A DNA stretch of 64,000 nucleotides from positions 282,144,067 to 282,208,066 of the forward strand of contig OV884056.1 of NCBI GenBank assembly GCA_930367215.1, written 5' to 3'. Shown piece by piece: positions 41,942 to 53,344 of the stretch (the stretch's first letter is position 1; every line of letters starts with the position of its first letter). Under the pieces are notes generated by a model. It ran no database searches, had not been told where the DNA came from, and saw only the letters and a program-made list of their open reading frames with translations. This DNA is from Pollenia angustigena. Lineage: Eukaryota > Arthropoda > Insecta > Diptera > Polleniidae. A program made the translations under genes and the position numbers.

Positions 41942-42134
41942 GTACACAGAAAAAATAACAATTGATTAAATTTTCACCAGTAAACAAATTAATTGTATCA
42001 ATTAAATGTTTAATTCACTTGTACAACCGTTAAATGCACTTGATTACACGTTTAAATTACTTGATTAAACGTTAAATTCACTTGATTTATTTTAGATTAA
42101 TGCTTAAACTGATGAACAATTTTTTCTGTGTACA
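41942..42134. mobile_element. short MITE, TACACAGAAAAAAT ends
   Basis: Begins TGTACACAGAAAAAATAACA and ends with the complement (…aattttttctgtgtaca). The interior repeats 'acttgatta.acgtttaaa' about four times. 193 bp, non-coding. Confidence 0.7.
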
Positions 42135-42137
42135 TAT

Positions 42138-42352
42138 CGATAGTTTTCTTCCGCAACCTCGTAACTCAAAAGCAACTACTTTTCAGGAGAGAAAAAAATA
42201 CTTTTTTTACCAAATATTTGAAACTTTTTGCTATATATTCTTTTATAATCCAAGAATTAGGAAAAATTCCGATATTCCGGTATTTTCTGATTACTTTTCC
42301 GGTTAAAACAAAAAATCGAGTTACGTGGTTGCGGAAGAAAATCATCGATATA
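42138..42352. repeat. ~35-bp inverted repeat flanking ~140 bp
   Basis: 'tatcgatagttttcttccgc' plus 'aacctcgtaactc' on the left is inverted as 'gagttacgtggttgcggaag' plus 'aaaatcatcgata' on the right. The right arm overlaps the Tc1-like fragment, so part of that element has been duplicated in inverse orientation. Confidence 0.6.
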
Positions 42353-42545
42353 CAGTTGCGACACTTTTCCACCAAGATCGAGCTCCACGCCTTTTAAATT
42401 AAAAGGTCGACATCGTGCCAAAGATGTTCGATAGGGCTTAAATGCCGAGATTGAACCGGCCATGATACCACATCGATTTGTTTTCTCTTGTACAAATGTA
42501 TGTTTTGGGTAGTGAAACTGGTCAAGCTTAGATTTTAGAGGCATT
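42300..42545 (-). pseudogene. Tc1-like transposase C-terminal fragment
   Basis: Read on the minus strand, VVSWPVQSRHLSPIEHLWHD followed by VEKCRNCISMIFFRNHVTRF matches the Tc1 family block WPAQSPDLNPIEHLW…, in which PIEHLW carries the last acidic residue of the DD34E triad. Here the Glu is kept, but SPDL has become SRHL and there are stops and frame changes. Only the last ~80 residues remain. Confidence 0.75.
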
Positions 42546-42799
42546 ATTCATTAACGTATCAAACTACTTGATTCCTTGTGCCCTCTATTCTTACGATCGG
42601 ACCTACTCCGTACCATGGGAAACCTCCCCGTCTGATTGTTTTCATTGTTTATTAAGGGTCAAATTCTTCAACAGAACAATACTCCAATAATTCGGAGGTT
42701 TTTTGACAGCTGGTTTATGCTCGGCAATGCGACGAAATTAATAACTTTGACGAAGTCTATTTTTAAAAAGACTTGTTGATAACACTGTGTGTAATTTTT

Positions 42800-43290
42800 T
42801 AAGTCATGGAAAAATAACCATACACAAATACCACTACGTGATAAAATACAAAAAAATAAAAAACCCGTGTCTCCCAGTTTTGCCCAAAGTCATGCACTTT
42901 TTTTGTGGCCCTCAAAGATTTGGGGCCTCGGTGTAATTTTTGCATAAAAGTGGTCATTTTCTCAGGCTCATATCTTGCAAACCGTTCGGAATTTTGATTT
43001 ACCAGCTGAGACAAAGTTCTAGATCTTGCCATTAAGAACATATAAAATCAAAAAACTTCATCTTCAAGATAAAAATTACAAAAAACTTTAAAAAATTCGA
43101 TTTTTTTTACCTTTTTCCCCCTGTTAAGGTCCATAGGTAGCAAACCGTTTAAAATTTAAGGAAATAATCAACTACAAAAATGTACCCAATATCTCAATAA
43201 ACAAAAACTGGGAGACACTTTTGTTTTTTTTTTTGGTCTTTTATCACGTAGTGGTGTCCGTATATGGTTATTTTTTTTCGTGTTGCACTG
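42800..43290. mobile_element. foldback MITE, 'ccactacgtgataaaa' arms
   Basis: The left arm 'aaataaccatacacaaatac' with 'cactacgtgataaaa' and 'gtctcccagttttg' is inverted on the right ('aactgggagacac', 'ttttatcacgtagtg', 'tatatggttatttt'). About 490 bp with ~100-bp arms. The minus frame 42799-43041 lies inside and is not a gene. Confidence 0.75.
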
Positions 43291-43786
43291 TGTAATCTAA
43301 CGCCTAGATCTTAATCAATTTCCTGCTTAAATCTTGGAGCACACATAAAAGGATTCCTGGGACTCAATAATGATTGCATTGTTACTTTTTTGATAGGTTT
43401 TCGGTTTTCTTAATGTGTAATAACAACATATTTGTTTTTTTTTCGCAAACATTAAGGTTCTTGTGCAATTTTTGTCACAGATTGCATGTCCTTGCAGTAC
43501 TCAAGAACAAATTTTCGGAATACATGTTTTCCTCGACCCATTTCTACAAAATGCAGCAGATTTTTTGTAAAATGTCTTTAACTTCAGGCAAAAATCCTAA
43601 AGCCTAAAATTAAAACGTCGTTTTGAATGATTGGAGTTTTATGGCTATATCAGGAACATTTTGTTAGGAAATAGAATAATTCTTCGAAAAAACAGTTAAG
43701 AAAGAATTCTTATGTGTTGATTTAAGACTCAAACGTGTTTTTTAAGGTGCTCCAACATTAAACTAAAGTTATCCTATAAGTTCATT
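43291..43786. other. intergenic, nothing recognised
   Basis: AT-rich; the 43374-43607 frame has no family features. Confidence 0.4.
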
Positions 43787-44235
43787 AAATTTAATTTTCA
43801 TTAAATTATTTTTATGAAGAAAGGAATTTTACAACATGAAAATTAATTAAAATTTATTGATAATTTTTCATTCTTGACTCAATCTGGGCTCGAACCCAGG
43901 TGTTTACGGACAGGTTACCCTGACATGTTTCGATTGCAACCACTCAATCTCCTGCGAGTGTTAAACGGCAAGCCCTCTGAGGAGATTGAGTGGTTGCAAT
44001 CGAAACATGTCAGGGTAACCTGTCCGTAAACACCTGGGTTCGAGCCCAGATTGAGTCAAGAATGAAAAAATTATCAATAGGTTTTAATTGGTTTTCATGT
44101 TGTAAAATTCCTTTCTTCATAAAAATAATTTAGTGAAAATTAAATTTAATGAACTTAAGCCTAATTAAAAATATTAAAAATTTGGATTAAAAACCATAAA
44201 TAGTTCAATAAAATAAACACAATACTAATAATAAG
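43787..44235. mobile_element. palindromic copy of the tRNA-boxed satellite family
   Basis: The left arm (43787-43955) and right arm (43978-44155) are inverted copies of one sequence, and the right side continues with 'taagcctaattaaaaatatt' to 'aaatagttcaataaaataa'. The whole right half matches the inverted units at 26.2-26.9 kb, but has its own variants ('gattgagtggttgcaatcga', 'ctgtccgtaaacacc'). Each arm has A-box-like 'gattgagtggttgc' and B-box 'gggttcgagccc'. This is an independent, diverged member of the family outside the array. Confidence 0.8.
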
Positions 44236-44414
44236 TGATCCTTTAAATATATTTATTTTAACGAATTCTAAAAAACAATTATAAAGACAATTACAAAATA
44301 AAATTCTACAAAACAAATTATTAAGCTGTTCCTGCGATTAAGACAATATATCGTTTACAAAATCAAAACAATAAATTTAAATCCATCACTAAAGATGCAG
44401 CTGTAATTGTCAAA

Positions 44415-44635
44415 ATGTGGCCCCCATACGTTAAAAACTTGTTTCTCAAATCTTTCGCAAATTTTCGTAAGACTAAGAAAGGTTTTTGCTTTCGCCTAAG
44501 CCATATTGGTGAAAATTCGGATAATAAATTTTTTGTTAATGAAAATCTCACAGAAACTAATTTATATATTCTGCGTGCTGCAATCCGCCTTAAAAAGAAC
44601 AATCGTATTCACAGTGCTTTTAGTATGCGGGTGCG
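44415..44635 (+). pseudogene. LINE ORF1 fragment (FP-like C-terminal domain)
   Basis: Frame from 44415: LFLKSFANFRKTKKGFCFRL, then KFFVNENLTETNLYILRAAI and RLKKNNRIHSAFSMR. The block 'FVNE.LT..N..I...A..LKK' is typical of ORF1 products related to baculovirus FP-like domains. It is cut at 44636 by the GGGCCC element and resumes at 46865 with VYIKTNACGN. Confidence 0.7.
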
Positions 44636-45418
44636 GGGCCCTATTCCACAAACCAGCTTATCAACTTTTCACTTTGCACTTTTCAAATTTTTCGTCAATT
44701 TGCAAAAATTTATGTTCCACAGAACTATTTAATTTGATAAGTGATAAGTGAAATTTGCAAAGTCTTTGCAATTTTTATATTCTCTTTTCAATTTCTGTTC
44801 CACGTACGTTCTCTTGTGCAAAGTGCAAAGTTATTATTGCAAAGTGTAATTTGCAAAGATTTTGCAAATAATTATGCTGTTTCGTTCCACAAAAACTGTA
44901 AATTCTATCTTTGCAAAGCAAATTTTGATAAGTTTGTCAAAAATTTGCAAGGTAAACGATCTCTTTGCAAATTCATATTGTTATAGCTAGTAAAGCTTTC
45001 AAAATGTTAAGACGCTAGTTTTTGTTCCACAATAATGGAGACGTGGGCATAATAAGAAATTATAGGGCCCGAATTAATTTTTCGGGACTACAAAATTTTA
45101 ATTGATTTAAGTTGATTTCTTTTTAAATAAAATTAAAAAAGAATTAGAGCACAATTAAAAGCGCAGTTTGTAAGCTGAAAATCAACTGCTGCTGTGTGCT
45201 TCTGCTCGGAAATGGTTGCCAGTACTATAGAGTTGCAGCTATGCATGGTGTTGCAAAATCAGCAGTTTACAGAACCATCCATAGAGTTGTCGATGTTATA
45301 GTATACGCATATGTTCATGTTTTTTGGACAAATGCCAGTTGCAAAGATTAGGCTTTTTTCAAAACTTCCTCCCAGGAAGCCTCTTTTTATAATTTATTAA
45401 GCTTTAAAATGAAATGTT

Positions 45419-46398
45419 AAAGCTTTCTTGCAATAGTCCTATTCCTTTAATAATTCACATACTTTATGCTTAAGCCATCCTTTGGTAAAAATTAAAGCTA
45501 TAGATATAAACATATTATTAATAATTAGGAAATCTGTACACTACTAGAATTTATTGTACCTTCATGTTACATATTTTTTTTAAACAGCCCTTTATTTAGC
45601 AATGAAGTAAATTTTGTGTATACATTTTTACAAATATAAGACACCAGCAGAATGAGTATACAGTCAAATCCCGATAATTCGTACCCCGATAAATCGTAAT
45701 TCCCGATAATTCGTAATAAGCTGTCGGTCCCTTGAAAAAATCTCGTTAATTCGTAAAATTTCCATACATTTTGGTCCCCTCGATAATTCGTAATTTTTTT
45801 TCAAATAAAATCTTCTTTACCTCTTATAAATCGTAATTGTTTGCTAACTACCACTTATTATTCGTAATAAAAACAACAAAAACATGGAAAGAATGCTTTT
45901 TTGCTTACCATTTTTTTATTTTTGCGTGGGTTTTTGCTTGTGTGTGGATTTATTTTCTTAAGATCCGTTTGTTACATGCATAATTTTTATATACATATTT
46001 TATTTTTAACAATTGCTTTTTATGTTTTTTTTTATCGTTTTAGTAAATAAATTGAAAAACCCCGTTTATTCGTATTTATTTTATTTTAACCCCGTTAAAT
46101 CGAAACCCCGCTAAATCGAAAACCCCTATAGTTCGTAAGAAATGGCCGGTCCCTTGCGATTACGAATTACCGGGATTCTACTGTAGATATACTTAATACA
46201 TTTTATGTATTATTTGTTTTTATAAGTTATTTCCGCTATATAAACAATTTTAAGTTTTCGAATGTGTTCAATGATATCAATTTATAATTTATATGCATAT
46301 GTACATATCTATAGCTTCAATGTTAAGCAAAGGTTTGCATAAGCAAAAATATGTGAACAAATGAAGGAATAAGACTATTACAAGGAAGCTTTATAAAT
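45419..46398. mobile_element. foldback arms of the 'aaagctttttt' family, separated by later insertion
   Basis: The left arm 45419-45512 ('aaagctttcttgcaatagtc', 'tatgcttaagccatcctttg') and the right arm 46302-46398 (inverse, 'caaaggtttgcataagcaaa', 'actattacaaggaagcttta') correspond to the intact element at 40298-40551. The region between has the pogo-like MITE. Confidence 0.65.
45661..46183. mobile_element. pogo/Tigger-like MITE, 523 bp
   Basis: The inverted ends CAGTCAAATCCCGATAATTC and CAGTAGAATCCCGGTAATTC, both followed by GTA, are flanked by TA on each side (45659-45660, 46184-46185), the target of Tc1/mariner/pogo elements. Subterminal 'ataattcgtaa' and 'ccccgttaaatcgaa' words recur about ten times. 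No transposase. Confidence 0.75.
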
Positions 46399-46972
46399 TG
46401 AAATTAGATTTATTGAACACATTCGAAAATAAAATTGGTTTAAATAATAAAAATAACTTTAAAAAAGAAATAATTTTCATATGCTATTTACAATAATTTT
46501 ATAAAAAAAAAAACTTACTAGAAAATAAAATATCTTTTTTTTCTTAAATAACATGTAACACTGCAAGTATATTTTCCATTTTTACTTTTTAGCTCATTTT
46601 AATAATTTATATTAAGCAATGCAAAGTGATAAGACAGAAATGCAAAGATGATTAAATCCCTTGTGGAACACTCTGCACATTCACTTTGCAAGAGAGCGCA
46701 AAGACTTTGCAAGTGAGCGCAAAGAGAGCAGTCTTTGCAAAAAATAGCTTAGTGCAAAGTGAGATTTGCAAAGAATGTTGTGGAACAGAAACACATATCA
46801 CTTTGCCAATAAGTGATAAGTGCAAAGTGAAAAGTTGATTAGTTGTTTTGTGGAATAGGGCCCTGGTTTATATAAAAACTAATGCCTGCGGAAATACGAT
46901 ACAAATTGATGATATAAAAAATCTGAATAAGCTTTTCATGGGCCTGATAATTTTCCTGTCTATGAGTGATGC

Positions 46973-48962
46973 TACACGCAAAGAAAACACATGCTTGCGG
47001 TAAACATATTCTACGAGCAACATATTATGATAAGATTCATGATTGTGGTCACCATATTAAGATTATTATTGAATCATATTATGACTTAATATACTCGTAC
47101 TATTACATCATAACATTCCTTCCTTAATCATATTATTATTCTGTTAATCATACTAAGTTAGAAAGTAATCAAATTATTGTCATGTTAATCATAATAAGTT
47201 AAGAATTAATCATATTATTGTTATGCTAATCATAATAAGCTAAGAAATTAACAATATTATTGTCATGTTAATCATAATAAGTTAAGAACTAATCATAGTT
47301 TTGTCCTGCTAAGCATAATAAGGTAAGAAATTAATCATATTATTGTCATGTTAATCATAATTAGCTAAGAAGTAATCATATTCATTATGTTAATCATAGT
47401 AAATTTAGAAGCAATCATATTATGATACATATCCTTTCATTACTGTCATAAAAATACACAATAAATTAAAATTTTTTTGCATCGGTTTTTTATTTTGTGG
47501 CTTTTTATAATTATTCTTTATGTAAATCAAATAGCGGAGTTCAATATAAGGCCTTCAAAAGAGCAAATGCAAAAGCTGTGGTATTCATGGGCAACCGCGT
47601 ATGTCCATTTTGCCGAACAACGTAATGACAAAGCTTAAAAAGTGCAATACCTAGCCCATTGTTTGATCTAGAATGGGTTTTCGGCTTTCCTGAAAAATTT
47701 GTTTTAATACATACGCGGTTGCCCATGAAAACCACAAAAATATCGTAACACTTTTATAAAATATAATGAAATCTCTGTGTGTTTTGTTGTTGGAGTTTAC
47801 AAAAAAACTACGATATATTACACTTGCACTTTTACATCACTAATACTGAATGTACTCCGCTAATATTTTAGTTTTTTTTAATTTCTTTAAACTTATTGTT
47901 TTTATGGGAATGGGAAACTTTAAATTGTTTAACCGCTCACATATAAAATAAACGACACAACTGATTAAAAATTATTTTACAAATGACGTTAGCATAATAT
48001 TATTAGAGTAAAAATAGTTTGATTGCATCTCAAACATAATATGATAAATGTATAGAAAGTTATCATGTTATGGCTATTAACCCTGCATTACTAACCTGAA
48101 ATCATGTCGCATAGTTACTAACCATGGGTCTTATCGACCCACCAATTGTATTATCCATTGAAATCGTCTCAACTTATAAATTGATAAAACGTTTATTTCT
48201 TTTGGTAGATTATAGTCTTTTATTGTTAAATTTTAATATACAATGGTGTGTTAAACAACTTATATATTTAAATTGAAATTAAGTTTGTACTCATTACAGC
48301 ATAGCTAAAAAAAAGTGAAAAAAAGTTATCCAGCCGAATTGCGCATAAAATTATGAGTTTTTTAGATATTGACGTCAAATAAAGTGCATTTGAAACCTGA
48401 AATATAGAAGTAAAATGTTAGTAAGAAAAATTGGTATGGCTAAAATTTATCCTTTGTATAACGGTATAATAAATCTTTGTTACATAATTGCTAACTATGG
48501 GTCTAGTCGACCCAGGCTGTTTTTTTAAATAATTTTATATGCATAATATCATAAATTTTCTTTATGTTTATTGTTTAAAAACGTTTAAATATAAACAAAT
48601 TTAGATTACAAATATATCTCGAGTTAAAATATCGTCTTGTTTTTTTTTTTTAATTTAAAAAGCTTGCGTGTCTGGGTCGAATCGACCCAGAGGTTAGTAA
48701 TGGAGGGTTAAATGTCATGATATGGTAGTGAGTAATATGTTTTGAAAGTTATCATAATTTAGTTGTTAGAACAATAATTATTTTTCGGTCAACAATACTC
48801 AAATTTATAATTGCGATAAACATTAATATGTTTACAGTAACTATAATATAGTTGATATTTAATAAAAATAACAATTATTTGTGTGCGACAACAATATATT
48901 TTTACAATTAACATAGTGTTGTTGCCGTAATCATGCCCAACGATATTTTTTCTCTGCGTGTA
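46973..48962. mobile_element. TACACGCA terminal-inverted-repeat element, copy 2
   Basis: Ends TACACGCAAAGAAAACACAT and, inverted, TACACGCAGAGAAAAAATAT. Flanked on both sides by TGATGC (46967-46972 and 48963-48968), a likely 6-bp target duplication. Inverted relative to copy 1 (31545-32848). The central hairpin with 'gggcaaccgcgtatg' occurs at 47577-47605 and 47711-47741. Extra length is explained by the piggyBac-type MITE at 48081-48707. Confidence 0.78.
48081..48707. mobile_element. piggyBac-type MITE, 627 bp, TTAA-flanked
   Basis: Ends CCCTGCATTACTAACCT and (inverted) CCCTCCATTACTAACCT, 16 of 17 matching, flanked by TTAA at 48077-48080 and 48708-48711. The CCC…GGG ends and TTAA duplication are the hallmark of piggyBac elements. 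Three short palindromes 'gggtcttatcgaccc', 'gggtctagtcgaccc' and 'gggtcgaatcgaccc' lie inside. The uninterrupted site in copy 1 of the host element has a single TTAA. No coding sequence. Confidence 0.88.
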
Positions 48963-51549
48963 TGATGCTTTCCAGTTTAATAATAAGATATGTCTTAAAT
49001 TTAACTTTTAAATTATCGTTTTTATGTTTTTTCTTTTAATTTTTTGCAATAATTTTAATCACTGTCTACTTCAAAATTTTTTAATTATTGACTTAATGTC
49101 AATTATACTAGTCTATTTTTTTTTATTTGCTTTCGATTTGTGCGTTACATCCTTATATTTTACAGTATTTAGTGATGTACAACAATAATAGAATTCATTC
49201 CAGAAGGGAATTAATTTTTTTATTAAATATACTTTAAAGGATGCAGATTTTTTCAGTGATACGGTTCCAGTAAACTTTGTGGAGTATTCGCTAATTGAGG
49301 TTAATAGTGAGGGTGGAAAACTGCTAGTGGGTAGTGTTTATAGTCCAAATAAAAATTAACCGTTTAATCGTCTTATTTAAACACTGGAAACAATTACAGC
49401 TCTATATGTATATTAGTTGGTGACTTTAATTCCAATGTATTAGTAGAAAGAAATCTTTCTGATAAAATGACCTTACTTGACTTACTTTACATAACACTAC
49501 CGCCCCTTCGCACTACACTGCAACAAACAACACACTCTTGAATCTATTTTTTGTGAATAATGAATCTAATGTACTCCTTTATCACCAACTCTCAGCATCG
49601 TGTTTTTCTAGACATGATCTTATTTTCATGGCGTATAACTTGGATTTGTCGACAGTTAGCCAGTTAATTACCTTTCGTGATTTTAAAGACACTGATTTTG
49701 CAACACTGGAAAATTAGTTTTTTAAAGTTGACTGGAGTTGTTTGTAGTATATCATCTCTGTGGATGATCAGCTATCTTTTCTGGAGTACAATCTACGTAA
49801 TATATTTAATCAAACAGTCCCTTTGATAACTAAATCCGTCATTCAGAAGAAAAAACCGTGGTTTTCTTCCAACATCAAGGAAGCAATTTTCAATAGAAAT
49901 TTGTTATATGCTCGATGGAAACGATTTAAAACAGCACAGCACACCTATTAAATGAATACCGTATTGCAAGAAAATAGACAGATCAGATTTCTACGCTAAT
50001 AAGTTCTCGTGTGCTCTGTGGTCCAAAAAGACATGACAAACTATTCTTGAAATGGGTATTAGCAAAGCAGCCACTCAGGAATCGTGTATTTGATGCTGAT
50101 ATTATAAATAAAACTTTTTTGAATATCTCGATGGTTAAAGCTGATCGCAACAACTACACTAATAATAATAATTGTTATAATGTTTCTGAGAACAACAAAT
50201 TCTTTTAACAAGTGTAGATCAATGTTACGTTTTGTTAAGTTATTTATCCATAAAATGTAATGCTGTAGGAGATGATGGAATCCATCCTTAATTTATAAAA
50301 ATTTTTCCCCCACAATTAATCCCTTTCATCACGTTTTTTTTAACAAAATAAACACTACAAATCATTTTCCTTCCAAATGGAAAAACTCAAAAATTTTACC
50401 AGTACCTAAATCAAGTTCTGAGCACAGACAAATAGCTATTTGACCATTCCTTTCTAAAGCTTTTGAGTTGCTAATTCATAACCAAATAACTCTTTACTTA
50501 AGTAATAACAATTTGTTAACTGATCGTCAATCTGGTTTTCGAACTAAACTTCGTCAAAGGTATATTTTTTTTGTCTCTTCTACCAGAATCCATTGTCAGA
50601 ACCCTGATATTTTTCTCAAGGTGTTGAGGAATTCTGGATGGAATAGCACGATCAAAAAAGAAGGAACATTTCTGATCATTTTTCCGCAGTAAAAGCAAGA
50701 AAATCTTCAATTTCTTTATTTCCTACTTGGAATTGGATTTTCTCCTAAAAAATCGTTTTATCGTGTAAAAATCTGAAATTTTGTCCTTCAAGAAAAAAAA
50801 AAAAAAAATTAAGTTCTGTAATCACTTACAGTTCCCTTAGAAAAGGGTTTTATCACAAAAAATGTATATTTCATTTGGTCGAAAACGATAAAAAAGGATG
50901 TTGGGTAATGAAAATACAATGTGATGTCCGATTGACAAAACATATATTCAAGGTGTCGAAAGAAGCATTTAAGTGCCTCGGTTTTTTTAAACGGTGTAAA
51001 TGATTATTCCCTCCATCTGATCTCCCAACTATCTAAACCACCTAATTCCGGCCGCGAATGATATACAACTCTCATGTAAGGGCTGTTGATTCAAAGTCTA
51101 TTTTGAAGCTTCCCGACCGCATACAAGAGAGAGTGGAGGTTTTCATTGGTGACAGTACTGTATCCAAAACTATTGACTCTCTAGAATACCTTCGCAATGT
51201 GGGTGGTATTTGTCTGTTTTATTGTTTCTACAATGTATAATGTATTCTGTTGAAATTAGGGATCTGGTTCTCGACACACGTACGTTTGTTCGTAATACAC
51301 GTTTTTGAATCGTACAACGCATTACAGTGAAAATTCGTTTTGGAGCCGAACTGCTCGTATGTGGAATATCCATTCTGCTAAAGTAAACCCTCTCACTTTT
51401 AACAAGAATAAGTTCAAGTTTAACGTTCATAAGCACTACACCCTTTATCCTCCTTCCCATTTTCTATTTGCCTATTTCCAACACAATGCAATGCATTAGT
51501 AGTGGTCACCCTCTGAGTGCTGGTCTCAAAAAAAAAAAAAAAAAAAAAA

Positions 51550-52630
51550 CAAGTTAGAGTGCTATATTCGACTGTGCCGCATCTTTGATACCCTCCACCG
51601 ACAGTTCGAATGTTTAAGGAGTAATATCTGTATGATGTTATTATTATCTTAAACTGCGACGATTTGTTATTAATTATGGTTTTAGGCGACTAAATTGTTT
51701 TCCGGTAGTAGGGTTTATATGGGGCCTAGGGTAAATTATGGACCGATCATCACAAAATTTCACTGCGTCATTTCTAGTCCTTTAAACGTGTGACGTACCA
51801 ATTTCTGTTATGATAGCATTATTAATTATGGTTTTAGGTGTACTAAGCTGTTTTCCGGGAGTAGGGATTCTATGGGGCTTAAGGTGAATTATGCACTGAT
51901 CTTCACGAAATTTCACAGTAGCATTTATAGTCCTATAAAACTGTGACGAGCCAAAATTTGTTATGACTGCATTATTTTTTACGGTTTTAGGCGTACTAAA
52001 CTGTTTTCAGGTAGTAGGGTTTATATGGGGTCTAAGGTAAATTATGGACCGATCGTCACGAAATTTCACACTGTTAAATATAGTCCTAAAAAACTGTGAC
52101 GTACCAAATTTTGTTACGCTAGAGTCATTTTTTACGGTTTTAGGCGTACTAAACTGTTTTATGGGAGTAATGTTTATATGGGGCTTAGGGTAAATTATGA
52201 ACGGATTTTCACGACATTTAACAGCGTGATTTCCAGTCAAATAAAACTAATTTTTCCAAAATCTTATCTCATTCCGTGCCTTGTTCCAGCAATTATGTTA
52301 TTTTTTGTAACAAAATTATCAATTTTTTTAGGTGGTGGTTCCACATTTTGATTCATAGCTCTGGTCCTACTGAACCGATTTTGCTGGATTACAATCCCAA
52401 ACTGCTTAGGATAACTACAAGCAATTTGGCACCAAGTTTGTTCATTTCTTTTGAGTTGTTCGAAAGTGAGCGTGTTTTCAACAGACGGACAGACAGACGG
52501 ACATGGCTAAATCGACTTAGAATTACTCATGGACCCAGAATATATATACTTTATGGGTTCTGAGAAGAATAATATAAAAAATTTCACACGGAATGACACA
52601 ACTTCACAACTAATTGTGGTGGAGGGTATA
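51550..52630 (+). repeat. dispersed 'gctatattcggctg' GACA-type repeat, longest copy
   Basis: Starts right after the LINE poly-A with 'caagttagagtgctatattc' and ends 'aattgtggtggagggtataa'. The interior contains ~120-bp modules ('ttttaggcgtactaaactgt', 'ggtttatatgggg', 'aaattatggaccgatc', 'cacgaaatttcac') repeated four times, then 'ggtggttccacattttgatt', 'gacggacagacagacggaca' and 'tatatatactttatgggttc'. All frames in it (52007-52563) are side products. Compare 36203-36892 and 37174-37427. Confidence 0.7.
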
Positions 52631-52936
52631 AAAAAGGAATTAAAAAATTGAGTTATTGGACAATAACTGTTTTGTAAAATTAAACACATCGTTTACGGCA
52701 AAAAAAAAAATAGAAAGAATGTTCCCATTTGATAGTGTAGCAAAGCCGAGAAAACCTTGGGGTAAAACTAAACCCTAATCAGTTTTTTTCGTGAGTGTTG
52801 CTGATCTCAATAAATGTGGATAAAATAAAATATCTACAAGCTCTAAAGCCCTACTTGGTTGTATATTAATGCCTGTATTCAAAAAATTTTTTTAATTTAA
52901 TTAAGGTTTAAAGAACAAATTTACTATGAAAATTAT

Positions 52937-53340
52937 CCTTAACCCATTAAGGACGGATGGGTATTTAAATACCCAAAAACAGAGCCTTCGTAGAAAAATT
53001 CTGGCTAACTTCAGGTAAGAGGTATCGGAAGTTGTTTTTTACAGAAAGATAAAGAAAGGATAGGATTACTTAAACAAATTTTTGAAGTTAAATTTTGCCC
53101 CCTTTAATTGGGTAAGTTAGCGGTTTACAAGTTAGCAATTTTTAATATTTGGAAAAAGTAAACGACAACGGCTCTGGAAAATTGGGAGAGTGGAAAATCG
53201 GAAAACCCTCTTGGTGACTTATAGCCTTAGGTGTGCTCTGCTTTAAAAAAAAAATATTAGCAAAATTGGGCCAATAACGTTGACCACAGGTTTGATTCAA
53301 TGACATGGGTATTTAAATACCCACTTCGCTGTCAGAGGGT
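52937..53340. mobile_element. possible piggyBac-type MITE with 'gggtatttaaataccca' palindromes
   Basis: The left border 'ccttaacccattaaggacgg' and right border 'cgctgtcagagggttcaaaa' suggest TTAA|CCC…GGG|TT.A. Near each end is the perfect palindrome 'tgggtatttaaataccca'. A partly similar 'gcgaagtgggtagaaaaata' lies at 54874. The TTAA on the right would be mutated, so this is tentative. Confidence 0.4.
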
Positions 53341-53344
53341 TCAA

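Larger units (their letters stand above)
44636..46863. mobile_element. GGGCCCTATTCCACAAA terminal-inverted-repeat element, 2.2 kb
   Basis: The left end GGGCCCTATTCCACAAACCA continues to 'tcaacttttcactttgcac'; the right end is its inverse ('gtgcaaagtgaaaagttgat…ggaatagggccc'). Subterminal 'ttgcaaagt'/'actttgcaa' words occur in both halves in opposite orientation, and 'tttgttccac'/'gtggaac' words too. Inserted in LINE ORF1. It contains another nested pair (45419-46398) and a pogo-like MITE. No transposase. Confidence 0.75.
44300..51549 (+). mobile_element. decayed LINE (jockey/CR1-like), ORF1 to poly-A, split by two insertions
   Basis: Pieces: 44300-44635 and 46864-46972 (ORF1), 48963-51549 (ORF2 and tail); insertions occupy 44636-46863 and 46973-48962. 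ORF1 ends with FVNENLTETNLYILRAAIRL and, across the first insertion, VYIKTNACGNTIQIDDIKN, the C-terminal FP-like domain of LINE ORF1 proteins. ORF2 shows endonuclease motifs FVEYSLIEVNSEGGKLLVGS, GDFNSN and SRHDLIF; then KPWFSSNIKEAIFNRNLLYA; RT motifs GDDGIHP, WK.SKILPVPK-like and LLTDRQSGFRTK; then a deletion near 50690-50900 removes the catalytic palm, followed by YNSHVRA and LPDRIQERVEVF. It ends in a run of about 22 A at 51528-51549. The 3' end matches the minus-strand copy at 7455-8530. Many stops; inactive. Confidence 0.85.
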
